Assembly (NCBI GenBank): GCA_023374045.1
Contig: CM041776.1
Location: 281,541,999-281,605,998 of the forward strand
Source of the DNA: Limonium bicolor
Taxonomy: Eukaryota > Streptophyta > Magnoliopsida > Caryophyllales > Plumbaginaceae
Length of the DNA: 64,000 bases
Direction of reading: 5' to 3'
In this document: piece after piece, positions 12,001-24,489 of the stretch
How positions within the stretch are numbered: the stretch's first letter is position 1
Layout of the letters: each line of letters opens with the position of its first letter
Position numbers and translations under genes: made by a program
The notes under the pieces: generated by a model
Told to the model about the DNA's origin: nothing
The model's database searches: none
Seen by the model: only the letters and a program-made list of their open reading frames with translations

Positions 12001-12990
12001 AAGGCTAATACTTATACATTGTATCGGTCTGATGGACCAGATTCCCGAGCAACCATTACAATCTCTTTCCATTTCAAACAATCAGTATACATTTACATTC
12101 CAACTGTACCGAGTATTTACAAACTAATGCCGACAACTATTTCGGTCTTACTACACCTACAATCCATAAGTAATTAAATGAACTACCCCGTCCTACTCTC
12201 AAACGGCTTCCAGCTCCTTGTACCTGAAAAGGAAAGAAAGGGTGGCCCCCCAAGGGGCTCAACACCTTTGCTGGTATGGTAATCATGCAGCCCGCATTCT
12301 ACCGGGCCACGCACAACTAATTGTCGTCTAAGCATGCTGTTGATTATATTTAAATCATGCATGGAAAACTATTAACACATAACATACATCCAATCAACAG
12401 GATCCAAACCACTCAATCAACACATTAACACTTGTTAGATCACATTACTGTGTTCTTTAATCCCTTGAGGGTTTCTACCTTAATGGAGCTAACCCCTTAT
12501 TAGACGACACTTACCCATTTAATTGGGTTATACTTAACTCTTCATATTATAACGTAGGGGTTGATACCCGTGATCAACATTCTCAACATAACAACACACA
12601 TCACATATTAACATACATACAACATAATCCGGAGAGAGTCACGTGTGGACTCGTACCCAAGATGAGAGTTAGTTATCTCTTTGGAGCCTAGAGAATCTTT
12701 CTATTCCCATGTTTAGCTCGTTACACAATAATTTATTGTTCTACTTAGAGAACGTATACTTACTTAAGATGTGTCGGATATAACATAGTTCCAAACACAC
12801 CGTACACACTTACTTACTTAGATATTTCGGTCTTAATATAGAACCGTTCACACTATACACATATCCCCCTAGCCCCGAACAACACTCGAGGTAGGTACGA
12901 TTTGGATAAGCTTACCGGTGATTGTAATCCAAGAAGGAAAAACAACCATAACATAACAGAGAGGAAGGTAAAGCAAATATGGATACCAAC

Positions 12991-13914
12991 TAATGGTGGC
13001 CACCGAATCCGAATCTACCCGGAACCGGCGAATCTACCCGGAACCGAATGGAACCGGAACCGGCCGGAACCGGGCCGGAACCGATTCGGAACCGGAACCG
13101 CCCCCTTGCGAATCGAATCCGAATACAAGTTTTGAGATTCGGGACCGAACCGGGACCGGAACCGGAACCGCCCGGAACCGCCCGGAACCGCCTGGATTCG
13201 CATCGGATTCGGAACCGTGGAACCGGAACCGGAATCGGAACCGGTGGAACCGGAACCGGAACCGCCCCGGAACCGGTCAAAGTTACCGATGGAATCACCA
13301 CTTAGGACTTCTATTTTGTATTGTAATCTTTTAGAATGTATTAGTATTACTTTCTTTCCATGTAATCTTTTAAGACTTCCAAATTGAAATCATGTGACCT
13401 ATTAGTAGCTGTACTCTTTTTCCTTATTAGGGTTTTCCCAATGGGTTTTTACCTAATAAGGTTTTAACGAGGCAGTGAATCATGTAATAAAATCCGCTTT
13501 GCTCTTTAATTTTTGCAAATTCAATACAAAAATTTAAGTCTTTGGTTCTTACACATTTAAGATTATAAACTTGAGGAATAACCTAGCTAGGAGTAAAGTG
13601 GACGAAAAGAGCAACGTGTGCGCGCAAACGGATCTAAAATCGGAGTTAAAACGAAGAAACTGGAGCCGATCGAATCTTTCCAGAACCGGTCGAACCGCCC
13701 CGGAACCGGTCGGAACCGGAACCGGAACCGCTCCGGAACCGGTCGGAACCGTTGATTTGAGCGAATCCGAAGCGAATACAGAGTTCCGGAACCGGAACCG
13801 GAACCGCCCCGGAACCGCCCAGGACCGGTTCCGAATCCGAATACACATTTTCCGGAACCGGAACCGGTGGAACCGGAACCGGAACCGGTGGAACCGGAAC
13901 CGTGGCCACCATTA
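12991..13914. mobile_element. GGTTCC-rich non-autonomous hAT element (924 bp)
   Basis: The termini are TAATGGTGGCCAC and GTGGCCACCATTA, a perfect 13-bp inverted repeat. The 8-bp target duplication ATACCAAC is perfect at 12983-12990 and 13915-13922, diagnostic of hAT transposition. Both subterminal regions are dense arrays of CCGGAACCGGAACC; the unique middle (about 13300-13670) is AT-rich. Long open frames over the arrays on both strands are artefacts of the 6-bp periodicity. A rearranged relative lies at 50531-51250. Confidence 0.9.
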
Positions 13915-14793
13915 ATACCAACTCCCAAACAACGCGCAACCGGAACGACCGGATTCCTCACCCCCCCCCATTTATACATATATATAGTTAAGAGTTCCAT
14001 TATGAAACCTATCACATCCATACACCATATGGTGTTACGACTTGATTAAACACACAAGGGAGGTAAACACACTTACTCACAATAACAATACACAACTAAC
14101 GCACAAATAGCCGTGGTTAGAATGTTCCCGTATGTTGGGTTGTTAAATCCGAATACCGATCTCTTATGTGATCCTAGATTTGGTTAGCTATGGTTTAACA
14201 CTTTCGAGGTTGAGCGGTATCGGAACTAAACACGCCACATAAATGAATTATTGTAAACTCATTTCATGCTTATTATTGCAAGGTGGCAAACACACAGAAA
14301 AACAGGTTGGCATACAAGCCGGTGTAATCCGGTAGAACACAGGTTGCGAGAAAACCATACATGCCGCCAAGGTCCACACTATTGTGTCCTCTTATGTTCC
14401 TCGAATAATTCTCGAACAACTGGTAACATTACAATTGTTTCCATTAACATCGGGATAATACGATTATTTAAAGACTAGTGTGCCATAGTTAATCCTGTTA
14501 ACTAGTTAGATAACTTCACATTTTTAACTTGTTTTACTTTCACATTTTACTACAACTTTTCACCCACTTAATTGTCATTATAACTCACCTAACATGTCTT
14601 AAACAACCTTATAACATCATTACCTACCAATCCCCATCATTACATGTCATTTTATAACCTTAACATTTAAATCATCTTACTTAACTTAATCTCTTAAGTC
14701 CTTATATAGTTATCTTTCTAATCATCAATACCCACTTAATGGCATACCACTAATACCACTTAACATTCTTAAAATTTAATTTTTTTTAAGGTC

Positions 14794-14972
14794 CAACCGA
14801 CCTTGCAGGGTAGGTCCCAAGGTCGGTCGGAACCAGAAACATTCTCGTCTGAAATTTTTTTGCCCGACCGACCTTGCCAAGATCGGTCCTAAGGTAGGTC
14901 GAAGTCAGAAAGCTTCCTGGATGGTATTCTGGACCCGACCTACCTTGCTAAGGTCGGTCCCAAGGTAGGTCG
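14794..14972 (+). repeat. Hairpin array A: three 37-nt hairpins at 71-bp spacing (LTR 1)
   Basis: The units are 14794-14830, 14865-14901 and 14936-14972. The third is perfect: CGACCTACCTTG, a 13-nt centre, CAAGGTAGGTCG. The centres contain a third related copy (AAGGTCGGTCC). The following sequence (CCACATGTTTTCCCACATGTTT) is shared with LTR 2, so the array sits at the homologous LTR position although its stem sequence differs. Confidence 0.8.
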
Positions 14973-15375
14973 AAACCAAAAACTTGTTTTTAAGTGCTTA
15001 TTTCACTCCAAATTCACCCCAATCTTTTCCTAAGCATTCCACATGTTTTCCCACATGTTTTAACATCTTTTTGGCACACTAAAACCCTCTCTAATCATCC
15101 CACAAACTCCTTAAACATTTACTCAAACTTTTACTAAATCCTTAGCACTTTGAACATTTTTCCTTACACTTGTAACTCATAATTTTGCCTAAGACTTCCA
15201 CTAACAAAAGTGTTCTTCCACAACAAGATAACCACTCCTAAAGCATCATTTTGCATCACACTCATCCCCTTTACACACACTCTGTAACACCCCAACTACA
15301 AACTGTACACTTAGCCATTAATCGCAGCGGAAATCACATCATGAACACTGACTAATTCAATGGGTGTTACACGCC

Positions 15376-15397
15376 GTTAGCCACCCACGTGGCTAAC
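15376..15397 (+). promoter_or_regulatory. LTR-start hairpin with G-box core, copy in LTR 2
   Basis: GTTAGCCAC-CCAC-GTGGCTAAC is a perfect 9-bp stem with a 4-nt loop, 83 bp from the LTR start. It overlaps a CACGTGG core. Compare 24364-24385, where a stem pair has changed on both sides. Confidence 0.5.
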
Positions 15398-17230
15398 AAG
15401 GCTAATACATACACAACGTACCGGTCTGATGGACAGGATTACCGAGCACTACACTTTACATTTACAAGTCCATTACATTCTGAACACAATGACAATTACA
15501 GACCAAACTGTACCGAGTTTAAAACATTCCTTTATCGATATTACGCTAAACCAAATAACCACCCATACATAAATAGTTACCCCGTCCAACTCTTGAACGG
15601 CTGCCAGCTCCATTGTACCTGAAAAGTATGGGGGCCCCCAAAGGGGGTCAGCACCTTTGCTGGTATGGTAATCCCGCAGCCCGCATGCTACCGGGCCACA
15701 CACAACTATTCGTCGAGTGAGCATGCAGTTTATTTTATTAAAGTATGCAAGAAAACAATAAACACATAACACGCTTATAAGCATACACAACCAACCAATG
15801 GGTTATAACCATCAGAGTCCACACATCATCACTTGTTAGATTATGTACACTTTACTTAAGGTGTGTCGGATTAAATATGGGGCCGCACACCAACACACAT
15901 AACATTACATAGATGTGTCGGTATTAATATATACCCGATCACACCATACACACTTACTTCACTTAGATATGTCGGCCGTAATATAGGACCGATCACATCA
16001 TACACAAATTCCCCCTAGCTCCAATAATGATGAGGTAGGTAAGCCTTGGTTAAGCTTGTGGGTGGTTATAATCTAAGGAAGGAAAACAACCATAACATAA
16101 CAGTATTCCCCCTAGCCCGAATAATAACGAGTAGGAAAGCCATTGATCTTAGGCTTTTGGGTGATTGAATTCCAAGAAGGAAAACCAATCAATAACAGAG
16201 TGGGAGTCAAAGCGAATATCGGCATCAACTCCCAAACACACTTTACACATGATTCCCCCTAGCCCAAACAAAAGTCAGGTAGGCGAGCCTTGGTTAAGCT
16301 CATGGGAGATTGAATTCCAAGAAGGAAAAACAACCATAACATAACAGAGTGGGAGTTAATTTAAATATATATATTTACTCCCAAACAACGCGCGCGACCG
16401 GAACGACCGGATTCCTCACCCCCCATTATATAAACATATTAGTTAGTAGTTCCTTATGGAACTTAGCACAACATGACACCATACGGTGTTATAAACTTGG
16501 TTAATCACACACAAGGGAGGTAACATTCCACTTCACACACATGGACAACCACATTCATTAAATAATGATATACTAAACAAAGCAACACACATCACACACA
16601 ACCACAACATACATCTACGCACGGATAGCCGTAGTTAGAACGTTCCCGTAGGTTGGGACGTTAAGTCCGAACACCGGTCTCTTATGTGACTCTAGAGTCG
16701 GTTAGTTTTGGTTTAACACATATTAGAGGTTAATGGGGTCGGAACTAAATTCGCCACATAAATGAATTACTGTAAACTCATTACATGCTTTATCTTGCAA
16801 GGTGGCCAACAAACAGAAAACAAGTTGGCATACAAGCCGGTGTAACCCGGTAGGACACAGGTTGCAAGAAAACCATACCTTACACCATGGGTTACTCTAC
16901 CGTGTTCCCGAGGATTCACTCCAACGCATCATCTCACGCTCCCCGGGTAGTTTCCAAACAACTGGTATTATTTCAAATGTTTTCATTAACATCAAAATAT
17001 TACGGTATGTAAATTTCTATTACTCCCGTACTTAACCCCGTTATCCCGTTAATTCGGTTTAACTTATTGTGATTTCAAGTTCACAACTTACACATTAACT
17101 TTCACACTTGTTTCTACTTCCAATGGCCTTTAAAACTCACCAAACAAGGCCTAATCAACATCTAAAACCATTACCATTCACTTCCCCATCATAACAACAC
17201 TTTAAAACACATTCTGGTAGGTTTTTAGCA

Positions 17231-17412
17231 TGGTCCGGGTTTGTGTCCGGGGTTACAAACCCGGACCAACCACGGATTTCACTTTCTGGACAATTTTTCA
17301 TGTGGTCCGGGTTTGTGTCCGGGTTTACAAACCCGGACCACCCCCTGGGATGGTCTTCTGCCATGTTTTTGCTATGGTCCGGGTTTGCGTACCGATTTGC
17401 AAACCCGGACCA
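17231..17412 (+). repeat. Hairpin array B: three 38-nt hairpins at 72-bp spacing (LTR 2)
   Basis: The units are 17231-17268, 17303-17340 and 17375-17412. Each is TGGTCCGGGTTTG, a 12-nt centre, CAAACCCGGACCA: perfect 13-bp stems. The centres of the first two read TGTCCGGGGTTA and TGTCCGGGTTTA, again a third near-copy of the arm. The array occupies the same LTR position as array A. Confidence 0.85.
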
Positions 17413-20400
17413 CCTCTGGAACTGTCAAATTTTACAGTTTTTGATCGGTTTTCAACCCCTAATTCACCTCTAATCATTTCCTAAACTTTCCACATGTTTC
17501 CTACATGTTTAAACGCACTAAAACACTCACTAAACCTCTTCAAATCATTGGTTTACTCCCTACTCAATTTCTTGCTCAAATTCTTAAATTCTTCATTCTC
17601 TCTGTTACATTGTGCACCCTTGTGCTACAGATTTATACCTCTTGGCAATTTGCATTGTTTTACCACTCCATTTGACCATTCCAAATCCTCCTAGACAATG
17701 CACTTCTCATACCAAGGTTCATGCCTCAATCTTAAAACCTTAAATCCTCATTGTTTCAAAAACTCCTATGGCACTTAAACAACTTCTTTTGCTACATATT
17801 TTTGCACAGATATTCTATACTTAAACAAGCATTCCCAAGGTGGTTTACTAACTCAATTCAATCTCCATTCATACCTAGCTAACCCTAGGTTATACTTCAC
17901 TCAAAACATCACTAAAATCTCTTAGATTCCTATCGGAATTTCGCCATAGTCCGGCTACTTTTCTATCATTGCCCAAAACTCATACCACCATTTAAACAAC
18001 CTAAAACTAGCCAAACCCTCAAGGCTCTACCAGCACACACAACAATCCCATCCAAATCATCAAATAACATTATAGCTCCCAAAATCTCAATAAACCACCA
18101 CATAACAACAACTAAAAATCTCTTGGCTTCAAAGCCCTCAATTCAAACAACAGTTCACAAGTTCTCTCAAAATCAAATAAACACATTACCTTTCATATTT
18201 TGGGTTCATTTTTTCAATTTATCCCATCCCAAATTCTTAAACAATCAAAATAGTTATTAAGGTAGTTTTCTTACCTTAAATTCTCAAGTTCTCTTTAATT
18301 CTCCTCATGCTCCTCCTCTCCTCCAATTTCGGTCAAGTGGGAATGGAGTTTCCAAACTCCATCCCAACATCCAAGGAACACAAAGATGCATTCAATTAAT
18401 CACCTAAACCCTTAAGAAATCTCAATTCAATTAAGAGGCTTAAAACACATAGTTAGGGTTTTACCTTTTGGAGCTTTTAAGAAGGGCTTTCGCCCTTGAA
18501 TCAAAAGGGAATTTCCACCACCATTGAAGGATTGGATTGAAGCTCAAAAACAAGGTGAAAACAAGGTATTACTACATGCCAAAATCGGCCAACACAAGGA
18601 GGTGAAGAAAAATGTATTTTTCTTTGGATGTTTTTACCTTGGATGAAAGAGGAAGCTTCAAGCTTCAAAATGGTGTGTCTTTCTCTTTAAATGACCAACA
18701 CCCATGAAAATGAAACTCATCCTTTTCGAATTTTGAAAAGAGAGAATGATAGAGGGTGATGAGGAGATGAAGAATATGTAATTATTTTTATGATTGGAGC
18801 TTCAATGAGGCTTGGGCATGAGGTTGAAGTAGGAGTAGCCATGGAAGAGCTGCAAAATCGCAAGGAGGAAGGAGAAGAAATCGTTCCAGTTGGGAGGAGG
18901 AAGAAGGCGACAGAGAGAGGAAAGAGAAGAGGGCTTCACGTGAGGAAATGAGAGAATGAGAGAATGAGAGGAGAGAGAGTGTGGGTGGGCTATATGTTCA
19001 CTTTTTCACTTTTTTTGCTTTTTGACTTATTTAATTAGTTAACTAGTCATGTGTGAGGGGCTATCTATATTAATAAAACCGGCCCACTAATATATACACA
19101 CTGGAGCGTTTTTTCATCTTTTTCAGAAAACGCTCGTTAATTTACCCGGTTTAGCACTATTCACTAACCGGGCCCGTTTCCCGGAATTTTCTCGTTTAAT
19201 TAATTTTAATTGCTCTTAGGCTTCCATTAATTTTTAATTATAGTTATATAATCAACTATAATTTTTACGGGGTCGTTTACTGTTTAAAGTCACGTTTTCG
19301 GGTTTTCTCGAAAAACGAGCTTTAGGACTCCGTTAGCATTTTAACGCGTTACTTGGATCTGTTTTCTTCCGGAATTTTTCCCACATGTTCTTAGTGTGTA
19401 ATTAGGGTATAAAAATATATTTACAACCCCAGTGAAGGTTATATACCTCCTAAAATAATTAAATACGCGTTTTCACGTTTTGTGACTTTTACGCATTTTC
19501 TTTTTCTTTTTGGTTTTTATTTCTTCACCAATGATCTTAAGGGCTTAATTAGCCTTAGAAAATCATAATCACATAATTAATTAACATATTAAGGTTTGGG
19601 GTATTTCACACTCCTCAAGTCTTTCCCACGAGTTCATAATTAAACCTTCACAAGGCATTACACTTCCATTGTTCACCAAACTTTGCACAAGATTAAGCCA
19701 CACTCTTACCATAACTTTGGTATACCACAATTCACTCCTTTAGACTCTAAATGCCCATGAACAATTCCTAAGTCATTCTAATACTTATGAACACTTAAAC
19801 TCATTTGTTTTCACCAATTTAACACTTAACAATTCCTAGTACAACCTAGGTCACAATACTTCACCAAAACGCTTAAAACTCTTGTTTTCCCAACTAAATT
19901 TTGCCATAGCTTCCCTAACACTTTCTTATCTCCAAACACTTAGGTTTTCACCTTTAGACAACCAAGAACACTCAATCCCTTAATACACATCCTTACACAC
20001 AAAACTTGGTTTTTCATCCTTTAACCATCAAAGACATTCATCTTCACAAGAAGTGTTCTTTACACACAACTAAACCTTTAACTACACTACATCACAATAT
20101 TGCTTAAACTTAAATTTCTTGGCACTTAGGCCCTTAAATAACATGGCTCTTAGGCCCTTTAATTGCATTAATCTTAAACACTGAATTTCCGCATAATAAT
20201 TGCCTTCAACCTGCAATTACACACAACAATGCTCCCATGTCCTTTTAGTCCACCTTGTGGATAGTTTTATAACTCATTTACCATTGGATCTTTAGGTTGT
20301 TTATTAAGCAAATATAGCTCAATTTCCTAAGGCACAAAAACTACATAGGATAGGTCATTTACCTTTTCCTCTTCAAGATTTCCTCACTTGTTTTCTCTTG

Positions 20401-22828
20401 TTCTTTCTTGATTGAAAATCGGCAAGGAGCTTATATCACTTGTCAACCTTCTAACCAATACACATATAAGGGTAATGAGCATTTAAGCTTCACACTTAAA
20501 CTCATAATTAAACTCTAGATTTACATGAGTGTTTTAAAACACTAAAATGGAAGTTTATCTTGGAATTTGAAAGAGAACTTGATTAAGAAGCAAGAGAGGA
20601 CTCCTCCTAGTCCTTTGAAGATTGAATCAAGCTAAATGAAGAGCAAGATAGTGCACCATTAAGAGGTGAATTTTAGGCTATATATGAAATGAAGGGAAAC
20701 ATGGATTTTCTTTGATTTTCCTTACCTTGAAGCAAAGGAGAACAACAAGGTGTGAAGAGATGAATTTTTCCTCCTTCAATGGAGATTCTCCATGGCACCG
20801 AAATTGAGTTCTTGAAGATTTGAAAAGATAGAAGTGAAGAGCTTGGTCTAACTAAGACAAAGGTAGTCTTGAAATTGATTTTGGAGCATGGAGCTATGAA
20901 TTACAAGTAAAAGAAGATCAAGAATGGAGTGGTACTGTAGGAGAACGGTTTTGGAGTTGGGAGAAGATGAATAATACGGTGGGGAATGGAGGAAATGAAG
21001 AAAGGGGGTGAGAGTATGCCTTTTGTTAAGATATTTTATGTAAAAGGTAAATAGTTAACTTACTTTACTTACTTTTCCTTTCTTCTCTTTTATTAGCTAA
21101 CTAAGTTGGATGACTCACAACTTAGAAAACCGGCCCCCTTTATATAATAGGATATTTTATTGCCTTTGTTGACCAACTAAACAACTCATGTTGACTTATG
21201 CCTTAAACTAGCACTATTTGAGCATTATTCACAAATTAGTGCACATAATTGTGAAATTTTTGATTTCCCATTGATTTAGACCTCCTAATGTGTTACTACG
21301 TAGTACACATGTTGATTAAATAGTAATGATGGGAATTTAGCCATTCCAAACTCATTTCCAAGACAATTTTTTCACAAAGGTGCTTTAAGACTCCTTAAAG
21401 AACATTTGTGATTTAACTTGTTTTCAAGCTTGGTTTTCTTTAGTAATTGGTTTAACACATTAATTAACATGTAAATAAGGTCTAGGAATGACCTTTAGGT
21501 CTTATACAAGGTTACACCAAGTCTAGGGCAAGTATTTGCTTAAATTGACTTTATGGTGTTTTCTTGTGTTTTATTTGGTTTAAATTGTCTACCATTATTT
21601 CTTAAGGGCTTAATTAGCCTAATAAAATCATAATTGCAAGTTAATAAAGTCTTGGTAGGTTCGTTGGGTCCTAACCAAGTTCATTCCAAGCTTAGAGCAT
21701 GTTTTTGCTCAAATTGTCTTTGTGGTACTTTATTATTTTTACTATGGTTTAAATTGTTCACTAATGTTTCTAAGGCTCTTTTCAGCCTTAACATACCATA
21801 TTTTAATATTTAAACAACATATCAAGGTTTGGGGTATTTCAATATGGGCATGATAATATACTAGAGAAGCTATGTCAAAATTTGAGTAGAAACCAAGTGT
21901 TTAAAATGTTCTAGTGAATTTTTATGACCTAGGTTGTACTAGGAATCATTAAAGGAAATTTGAGTGGAAATGAGTTAACAAAGGTCTTCTTGAGGATTAT
22001 ACTGATCTAGAGTTGTCTAGGAGGAATGAGAGGTTAGGTGGGTGTATTAAACACACCAAAATCAAGGTATGAGGAATGTTAAGACTTGTGCAAAAATCTG
22101 GAGGAAATGATTTATAATGTCTTATGATGATTTATGTATGAACTAGAGGATATAACTTTGAGAATTTTAGGTAACTTGTGTAAGGAGATAAAGATGCTAG
22201 TAGTGAATTAATAAGTGTATAACTTGGATGGTAATGAGTGGACATGGGTGATGGAGGTGAAAACTATAAGAGAATGTTGTAACCTGTCAAGGGAATGACT
22301 AGGAATGTATAAGAGTGTATAACCATGAGAATGGTGAGCAAATTGAGTAAAGGAGATGGAAATGTCTAATAAGGATTTAGCATGGTCAAGGTGGATGAGG
22401 AAAAGATGTAAAGTGTTAAGAGTATGATTAGGGATGCATATATATATGTACAAGTTTGGGAATGATGAGTAGTAAATGGAAATAAGAGGAAATTGTGCAT
22501 GGTGATGCAATATAACCTTGGGAACTTTGAGAAGTTTGAGTTAAGGAGATGAGGATGATTAATAATGCATTAGGTGTGGTCAAAGTGATTGTAAGGAAAC
22601 ATTTGGGAAAGTTAAGATTGTAAGCAAAATGTATATTTTGGAAGTTGAGAAGCTAAGTACAAGTGTTAAGAAATTTGTAAGAATTTGAGTACAATGATCA
22701 ATGGATTTAGTATGAGATTGGTGGATGAATTAGAAGGTTTTTAAAGTGCCAAAATGATGTTAAAACATACTAGAACACTTGTGGAAAAGATTTGAGTAAA
22801 ATAAACAAATGAGAAATGGTTCTGCAGT

Positions 22829-22938
22829 CGACCCACCCAGGGGACCGACCCTGTCTGGGTCGGTCGAGCTAAAACTGTCAAAACCGGATGTCTCTGCATC
22901 CAACCCACCCAAGGGACCTACCCATGGAGGGTCGGTCG
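22829..22938 (-). repeat. Hairpin array C: two 38-nt hairpins at 72-bp spacing (LTR 3)
   Basis: The units are 22829-22866 and 22901-22938. On the plus strand unit 1 reads CGACCCACCCAG, a 14-nt centre, CTGGGTCGGTCG (11 of 12 pairs). The flank, read on the minus strand, matches the TTTTCC...ACATGTTTTAACATC flank of arrays A and B, so all three arrays are at one conserved LTR position. Confidence 0.75.
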
Positions 22939-24363
22939 GCCTTACAAAAAAAAGAAAAAAGAAAAGAAAATGTGGTATTAGTAGTAAACCATCGAGAGAG
23001 TAATGATGGTGAAACTTATATGCATATAAGGACCTAAGAAATAATGAGAAGTAAAACGACTTAAGTGGTTAAGTTTAAACTACAATGACTTAGAGGTTAT
23101 TAATCGGAAATCGTTAGTGATGATACGAGTTAGGTTAATTGAAAGTAATTAACTACCCGATTGGATGAATGTTTTAGGGTTTGAGTATTTGGACTCCGGA
23201 GGAGAGTAGACAACCAAACGACCAACGGTGAACGGTATGGTTTTCTTGTAGTCTGCTTGCTAACGAGGTGTACCTCGGCTTGTGTGCTATTTGTTTATAT
23301 GTTCCGACTAAACAAGATAAAGCATGCAACCGGATTATTGTATGTGTTGTGTGTTGTACGAAACTAACACAACCTACCTTTGAGAACTTACTAACTAATG
23401 TTTAGTAAACAATGGTGAAAATAAGGAACACTCCCTAACATTAGTTTGTTAATAATTGAAAGAGGTTTAACTAACAAACATTGTCTTTGAGACTTCTACT
23501 AACTGGAACTTGGGGGGAAGTGAGGAATCCGGAATGGTTCGGTCATGCATGTGTTAAGTAGGAGGTTGGTATCCTTATCAGATTCCGACTTCCAAATACG
23601 ACTTGTCTTCGGACTCATCGCCTAGAGTCGACATATAGACTCGGTCACCTCGATTTCTGTTCATGGTTGGAGGCATTATTAATATGGTGTGGTGGGATCT
23701 ACCTAAATCCCAACTAATTCTAAGAAATATTATTTATTTAACCCAATGGAGTTGATAGCTCATTGGCTAGGGTTACTTTTGACTCAACAAGATAAACATT
23801 GAATTAAGGAACAACCAATTCTAATTAAAGAACGGTTGTTATGTTTGAGATAAGAGGAAATATGAGAACTGAATGTTTCTTGAATTTAAGGAGTTAAAAA
23901 CTAACTCGTTTACTTAAGGAATGCTTATTAAGTCGTTCAATGTGTTTGAGCTATGAGTTGCTTCATATATTGTGTGGTGTTTATTGTACTTCTTATTAGT
24001 GTTGAATAATTAATCAATCGCATGTATACTACAAAATAGTCATGCGTAGCCCCGTTAGCTTGGGGGCTACACGTTAACCGTACTAGCAAAGGTGCTGAGC
24101 CCCTAGGGGCATCCATATTATTTTGCAGGTGAGAAGCAGCAGATGACCCGGCTTAAGAGTAAGATGGGGTAGACGTATTACGGGTTTAAGTATGACCTAC
24201 GAGTTGTGCATGTACTCTCGTATGGTAGTTTATGTTAGTAAGTTGTATAGGATGTTAGGAACTTGTAATTGTTATGTAATTGGTTAAGGCTTGTAAGTAC
24301 TAATGTTTGGTATATTCGGGTCCATCAGACCGTAGCTAGATCTTGGAGAATTTAGTATGCCTA

Positions 24364-24385
24364 GTTAGTCACGTGGGTGACTAAC
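24364..24385 (-). promoter_or_regulatory. LTR-start hairpin with G-box core, copy in LTR 3
   Basis: Read on the minus strand: GTTAGTCAC-CCAC-GTGACTAAC, a perfect 9-bp stem, 99 bp from the LTR start. Relative to LTR 2 one C:G pair is replaced by T:A on both arms, and the CACGTG core is kept. Confidence 0.5.
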
Positions 24386-24489
24386 GGCGGTAACACCAAC
24401 TGTTGTAGAATTTCCGCTGCGATATTAATGTAAGTATTTGGAGGTTTATGAGATGATCCCGGTTTTAAGAGTTGGGGTGTTACACTTAG

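Larger units (their letters stand above)
15293..19608 (+). mobile_element. Solo LTR 2 (inner core), plus orientation, uninterrupted
   Basis: It runs TGTAACACCCCAAC to AAGGTTTGGGGTATTTCA, 4,316 bp, with a perfect CACTC target duplication at 15288-15292 and 19609-19613 inside solo LTR 1. It is the only undisturbed member of the family here and so gives the reference length. Conserved blocks near its start, shared with the other copies, include CGCAGCGGAAA, a 22-nt hairpin with a G-box-like core, and CAGCACCTTTGCTGGTATGG. No open frame of substance and no internal retrotransposon domains. Confidence 0.9.
11885..21841 (+). mobile_element. Solo LTR 1 (middle shell), plus orientation, interrupted
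   Basis: It begins TGTAACACCCCAAC at 11885 and ends GGTTTGGGGTATTTCA at 21841. The perfect target duplication ATATG lies at 11880-11884 and 21842-21846, inside solo LTR 3. The body is interrupted by a hAT element (12991-13914) and by solo LTR 2 (15293-19608); without them it is about 4.70 kb. Near its 3' end a block of roughly 170-185 bp is duplicated (about 21480-21830), which partly explains the extra length. No coding sequence. Similarity to solo LTR 3 is clear along the whole 3' half, where the two lie in opposite orientation. Confidence 0.88.
10166..24484 (-). mobile_element. Solo LTR 3 (outer shell of the nest), minus orientation, interrupted
   Basis: Read on the minus strand it begins TGTAACACCCCAAC at 24484 and ends GGGTATTTCA at 10166. 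The target duplication CTTAG is perfect at 10161-10165 and 24485-24489. The LTR body is 10166-11884 plus 21847-24484, about 4.36 kb once the inner insertion and its 5-bp duplication are removed. It has TG...CA ends but no second LTR and no gag or pol beside it, so it is best read as a solo LTR left by recombination. The long TGTAACACCCC-type LTR suggests a Ty3-gypsy chromovirus such as Tekay/Del; that assignment is inference from LTR form only. Confidence 0.85.

Noticed and set aside
12991..13914. The GGTTCC arrays as a CRISPR-like or satellite array
   Set aside because: There are no unique spacers of constant length, and the block is bounded by a hAT terminal repeat and an 8-bp target duplication in a plant genome.
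12902..13915. Several long open frames on both strands rich in EPEPEP or RFRFRS-like residues
   Set aside because: They are produced by the 6-bp CCGGAA/GGTTCC periodicity of a hAT element, occur in several overlapping frames at once, and have no domain.
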